Below, one piece after another: positions 6,017 through 8,552 of a stretch of DNA of 8,552 nucleotides. Positions within the stretch are counted from its first letter, which is position 1; every line of letters begins with the position of its first letter. The notes beneath the pieces were generated by a model. It was not told the origin of the DNA. It did no database searches and saw only the letters and a program-made list of their open reading frames with translations. This stretch comes from Lachnospiraceae bacterium (GTDB lineage: Bacteria; Bacillota; Clostridia; Lachnospirales; Lachnospiraceae), in the NCBI GenBank assembly GCA_022790905.1, contig JAAVYC010000110.1, positions 1 to 8,552 on the forward strand. Reading direction: 5' to 3'. The position numbers and the translations under genes are program-made.

Positions 6017-6734
6017 TTAAAAAATCCATAACATCAATCGTATTGATCAAAAGATCTGCGCCGTAAACATCAAACATTTGCACGGGAGGCTTACCCTGGT
6101 TCCACGGCTGCATAGATTTACTTTTTTGTGCCTGCATTGCCGCCGCTTTTTTTCCTTCTGCACTCTGTCTTAATTTATGCGCTAGGGCTTTTCGATCCAG
6201 CATCTCTTCATACTGTTCTCTTTGTTCCTCTCTTTGCTGCGCCCGCCTTTCCCAGAAAGTCTTTTCCTCTTCCTGCAGCGCCGGACTTCCTCCGCCAAAA
6301 CTCAGTCCGTAAGATTCCTCTTCCGTTGCCCCGAAGTGTAAAATCACATAGTTTTGGCTGTGAAACGGATCTTTATAGGAAAAATTGGAACGAATCGCAG
6401 ATAACACCTGCTTTTCATATTCCGGATCATTTTTCATCGCCTCAAATCCTTCGTCCGTGATCTCAATCCTCCAGTACCAGCCAGATTGGGATGGATCTAG
6501 AGGAATCCCGGAAATCTGATCGTGAATATACTGCTTATATTGCTCTAATGTCATATTTTCTACTGATACAGCGCCCGCTATTGATACCGCAGATGTATGA
6601 CCGCTCTCTTCATTTTTCTCTGCTATTTTATCCGCAAATGAAAAAACCGGTTGCTGCTGATTTGCGATCTTATAACTCTTCGCAAAATTGTGATACGCTT
6701 TTGTCATGGAATCAACATAAATTGTATTACTCAT
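6006..6734 (-). CDS. Hypothetical protein, 242 aa, with charged helical C-terminal half
   Basis: I cannot assign a function. There is no signal peptide or membrane span. Residues about 60-150 look like a folded domain (MTLEQYKQYIHDQISGIPLD, then GWYWRIEITDEGFEAMKND and NYVILHFGATEEESYGLSFG). Residues 155-205 are rich in Glu, Arg, Gln, Lys and Ala and likely form a long helix or coiled coil. The tail from 215 is hydrophobic (DVYGADLLINTIDVMDFLNG). Lachnospiraceae carry families with similar 'IxISxEGxExMKNDPEYE' segments, possibly the DUF6033 group, but I am not sure of this. The gene starts 13 bases after the lipoprotein stop with AGGAAAAGGAAG as ribosome binding site, and overlaps the next gene by 11 bases, so it is in one operon with both. 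Confidence 0.75.
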   Translation of the reverse strand: MSNTIYVDSMTKAYHNFAKSYKIANQQQPVFSFADKIAEKNEESGHTSAVSIAGAVSVENMTLEQYKQYIHDQISGIPLDPSQSGWYWRIEITDEGFEAMKNDPEYEKQVLSAIRSNFSYKDPFHSQNYVILHFGATEEESYGLSFGGGSPALQEEEKTFWERRAQQREEQREQYEEMLDRKALAHKLRQSAEGKKAAAMQAQKSKSMQPWNQGKPPVQMFDVYGADLLINTIDVMDFLNGE

Positions 6735-6747
6735 AGACTTCCTTTTC

Positions 6748-7362
6748 CTATTCTACTTTCGTCTCAAAAGTGATATATTTCGGCTCTCCTTCATCCACAT
6801 CACTTTCTGATCTCTGACGGATCACAGTTCCTTTCGTAACTCCTTCAGGAACCAAAAATACAAAAGGATTCACCTTATTACTTCCAATTTGTGTATCAAA
6901 ACTCGTCAAACCGTTCTGCATCGGATAAAGTACATCATCCACCCGCAGATACCACTCATTATCTGAGAAAGATATCGTGTTTGATGCACCGTTAAAAGCC
7001 TCTAGTTTTACAACATAAAGCATATATCCTTTCGGTGCAGTCAAGATTCTGTAATCCCCTTCAAACGTGTCCATTATCTCCGTTGACTGATACTCAAAAG
7101 TAAGCGCTGGAGCGTATTGTTTATTCCAATCATCATTGGACATCTCTATTCCTTCCAGTTTTCCGTCATAGATCGCATCCTCTTTAGAAAGTGCTATCGT
7201 TTTTTTCTCATCCTCCGAATCCTCACTGTTACTTTCCGAATTTCCATTGTCAGCTACAGGCTCCTTCTGATCATTTTTCAAAATTACCTGATTTCCCGAT
7301 GAGCCGCAAGCCGTAATCCCCAAAACCACCATACACATCAATACAAGAATTTTCTTTTTCAC
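6748..7362 (-). CDS. Secreted lipoprotein with C-terminal DUF4352-like beta domain
   Basis: A 204-residue protein with a lipoprotein signal: KKK at the N-terminus, a hydrophobic core, and lipobox ITAC with the modified Cys at 19. After cleavage it should sit on the outer face of the membrane. Residues 20-55 are a Ser/Glu/Asp/Asn-rich linker. Residues about 85-204 look like an all-beta domain similar to DUF4352-type, immunoglobulin-like domains (YMLYVVKLEAFNGASNTISF, EWYLRVDDVLYPM, FVFLVPEGV). Such lipoproteins are common in Firmicutes and mostly uncharacterised. I chose the GTG at 7362: AGGAGGGG is eight bases upstream and the signal peptide then has a normal length. The upstream ATG at 7398 would add 12 residues encoded partly by that ribosome binding site. 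It is the first gene of the minus-strand operon and has its own promoter. Confidence 0.82.
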   Translation of the reverse strand: MKKKILVLMCMVVLGITACGSSGNQVILKNDQKEPVADNGNSESNSEDSEDEKKTIALSKEDAIYDGKLEGIEMSNDDWNKQYAPALTFEYQSTEIMDTFEGDYRILTAPKGYMLYVVKLEAFNGASNTISFSDNEWYLRVDDVLYPMQNGLTSFDTQIGSNKVNPFVFLVPEGVTKGTVIRQRSESDVDEGEPKYITFETKVE

Positions 7363-7396
7363 TTTTGTAACCCCTCCTGATCCCTTAATTTGTTTC

Positions 7397-7425
7397 ATTT
7401 TACCACTCTACTCTAGAGAAAGCAA
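7397..7425 (-). promoter_or_regulatory. Extended -10 promoter for the lipoprotein operon
   Basis: On the minus strand TTGCTT (7425-7420) is followed after 17 bases by TAAAAT (7402-7397), preceded by TG at the extended -10 position (7405-7404). Transcription would start near 7390, about 28 bases before the GTG start. The -35 is poor, which the extended -10 would offset. A second minus-strand TATAAT (7465-7460), with TTTAAA 18 bases upstream of it, is a weaker alternative. Confidence 0.55.
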
Positions 7426-7437
7426 ACCATCTTTTTA

Positions 7438-7467
7438 TTGACTTTTTATTTGCAGGCTCATTATACT
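7438..7467 (+). promoter_or_regulatory. Sigma-A promoter for the ferredoxin-nitroreductase gene
   Basis: TTGACT (7438-7443) and TATACT (7462-7467) are separated by 18 bases, each matching the consensus at five of six positions. Transcription should start near 7474, giving a leader of about 46 bases that ends with the AAGGAGG ribosome binding site at 7508-7514. The -10 overlaps a possible -10 on the opposite strand. Confidence 0.7.
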
Positions 7468-7519
7468 ATAGATACGCTAATCATTTAAATTTGTCATTCA
7501 TGTTTATAAGGAGGATATT

Positions 7520-8323
7520 ATGATCCAAATAGATCAGGAAAAATGTATCGGCTGCGGCAAATGTGCAAGTGACTGTTTCCCAAGAGACATCGTAATCACA
7601 GATCAAAAGGCCGTTCCAAAAAGCAAAAATTGTATTGAATGCGGACATTGTATCGCTGTCTGCCCGACGAATGCGGTAACGCTTCTCAATTACGATATGG
7701 AAGAAGTTTCGGACTGCCGAGCGGAAGACTCGTACATCGACCCGGCCGTATATCTGAATCATCTAAAGTCTAGAAGAAGTATTCGGCAATTCCAAAAAAC
7801 TCCCGTCACAAAAGAACAGATCCATATGATTTTAGAGGCAGGACGCTTTTCCCCTACGGGCAGCAACGCACAAAATGTCTCCTACTTTATCTCACAAAAA
7901 GGACTCGATGATTTCAAAAGTAACATTTTTGACGAGCTAAAGGTCATCAGTGAGGAAGCGATACGTACTGGAAACATTGTCTCTAGCTACGTCTATCAAT
8001 GGCCAAAAATGCACGAAGAATTTAAAAAAGACGGTGTAGACCGCCTGTTTTTTGGAGCGAACACCGTCATCGTGATCTCATCCGCTTCCCCACAATCTGC
8101 CTGCCTTGCTGCAGCTCATATGGAGACTATGATCTACAGTTTAGGACTTGGCATGTTATACAGCGGATTTTCTACAAGAGCAATCAATCACTCCCCAGAA
8201 CTGCAGACGTACATAAATCTCAAAGATGGATATCAGGTATATGCCGTCTTAGTCATCGGACACCCTGACGTGGAATACCTTAGAACAGTTCCGAGAAAGA
8301 GCGCTGATGTCACCTGGGATTAA
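7520..8323 (+). CDS. Ferredoxin-nitroreductase fusion (FMN-dependent oxidoreductase)
   Basis: A 267-residue cytoplasmic protein. Residues 1-55 are a ferredoxin domain with two 4Fe-4S motifs: Cys9, 12, 15 and 19, and Cys38, 41, 44 and 48, each with CxxCxxCxxxC spacing. Residues about 80-267 are a nitroreductase domain with the FMN-contacting RRSIRQF (85-91), SPTGSNAQN (111-119) and LGLGMLYSG (208-216). The C-terminal segment (HPDVEYLRTVPRK) is typical of this subgroup. Electrons probably pass from the clusters to FMN and then to a nitro, quinone or other acceptor. The in vivo substrate is unknown. The first cluster motif ends C-F-P where C-P is more usual. ATG at 7520 has AAGGAGG five bases upstream. 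The gene is transcribed alone, divergently from the lipoprotein operon and convergently with the next gene 9 bases downstream. Confidence 0.92.
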   Translation: MIQIDQEKCIGCGKCASDCFPRDIVITDQKAVPKSKNCIECGHCIAVCPTNAVTLLNYDMEEVSDCRAEDSYIDPAVYLNHLKSRRSIRQFQKTPVTKEQIHMILEAGRFSPTGSNAQNVSYFISQKGLDDFKSNIFDELKVISEEAIRTGNIVSSYVYQWPKMHEEFKKDGVDRLFFGANTVIVISSASPQSACLAAAHMETMIYSLGLGMLYSGFSTRAINHSPELQTYINLKDGYQVYAVLVIGHPDVEYLRTVPRKSADVTWD

Positions 8324-8332
8324 ACATTGTTT

Positions 8333-8552
8333 TTAATATTTGCGAATGCTGTCCTCCTCTTCATCCGTCGTCTTCTCAATCTTTTTGATTTGCAGATAAT
8401 AACCGACAGTTTCCTTTATTTTGACGTATACGCGATCTCCTACCTTTGCGCCTTTGATGGCTCTTCCGATCGGGGACTCGATACTGATATAATTCTTTAG
8501 GGAATTGCCGCGCACACTGGTGACCAATTTATAGACTTCCGTTTCGTCATCC
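8333..8552 (-). CDS. GreA/GreB-family transcription elongation factor, C-terminal part
   Basis: The frame is open through the right edge (the last readable residues upstream are DDETEVYKLVTS), so the start and the N-terminal coiled coil lie outside. The TTG at 8527 is internal. The visible ~72 residues match the C-terminal FKBP-like domain of Gre factors: ISIESPIGRAIKGAKVGDRV followed by a beta strand and GYYLQIKKIEK, the well-known SPIGxAxxGxxxGD motif. Gre factors enter the secondary channel of RNA polymerase and stimulate cleavage of backtracked transcripts. Whether this is the main GreA or a paralogue cannot be decided without the N-terminal acidic tip. A short acidic tail (TTDEEEDSIRKY) follows the usual domain end. 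Only 9 bases separate its stop from the convergent nitroreductase stop, leaving no room for a terminator between them. Confidence 0.85.
   Translation of the reverse strand, partial: DDETEVYKLVTSVRGNSLKNYISIESPIGRAIKGAKVGDRVYVKIKETVGYYLQIKKIEKTTDEEEDSIRKY

Noticed and set aside
6128..6460. Plus-strand ORF of 110 codons
   Set aside because: It is antisense to the 242-aa gene; the Pro/Leu/Phe-rich composition is what the complement of a Glu/Lys/Arg-rich helical region gives.

Overview
The window looks like a low-GC Gram-positive chromosome, most likely Clostridia and probably Lachnospiraceae. The reasons are strong AGGAGG-type ribosome binding sites, consensus-like sigma-A promoters, AT-rich codon use, and the gene set: a two-ferredoxin nitroreductase, a prokaryotic DUF89 protein, a GreA-type factor and an ABC-F ATPase. 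The genus cannot be fixed from the sequence alone.

Region by region. (1) Positions 1-2285, plus strand: the 3' part of a phage tail fibre or receptor-binding protein gene whose reading frame is open through the left edge. It is visibly more AT-rich than the rest and marks prophage or phage-derived DNA. (2) Positions 2286-2587: an intergenic boundary with AT hairpins, a perfect 14-bp inverted repeat and GATTCTA repeats, lying between the convergent tail gene and ABC-F gene. (3) Positions 2588-4144, minus strand: a two-domain ABC-F ATPase of the ribosome-protection type. (4) Positions 4145-4497: its regulatory leader, with a near-consensus promoter, a 45-codon upstream ORF, and tandem hairpins ending in a T-tract terminator inside that ORF. 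A further hairpin lies just before the start codon. (5) Positions 4537-7362, minus strand: a probable operon in the order lipoprotein, hypothetical protein (242 aa), overlapping hypothetical protein (164 aa), DUF89 protein. (6) Positions 7363-7519: a divergent promoter region. (7) Positions 7520-8323, plus strand: a ferredoxin-nitroreductase fusion. (8) Positions 8333-8552, minus strand: the C-terminal part of a GreA/GreB-family transcription elongation factor, cut by the right edge.

The most notable system is the ABC-F leader. The upstream ORF runs through both terminator hairpins and the T-tract, so a ribosome following RNA polymerase closely would keep the terminator from folding. This is the logic proposed for tet(M) control in Tn916, here in front of a ribosome-acting ABC-F ATPase. 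It predicts that the ABC-F gene is switched on by drugs or conditions that change translation. The other genes are housekeeping-like or uncharacterised, and nothing in the sequence links them functionally to the ABC-F gene.
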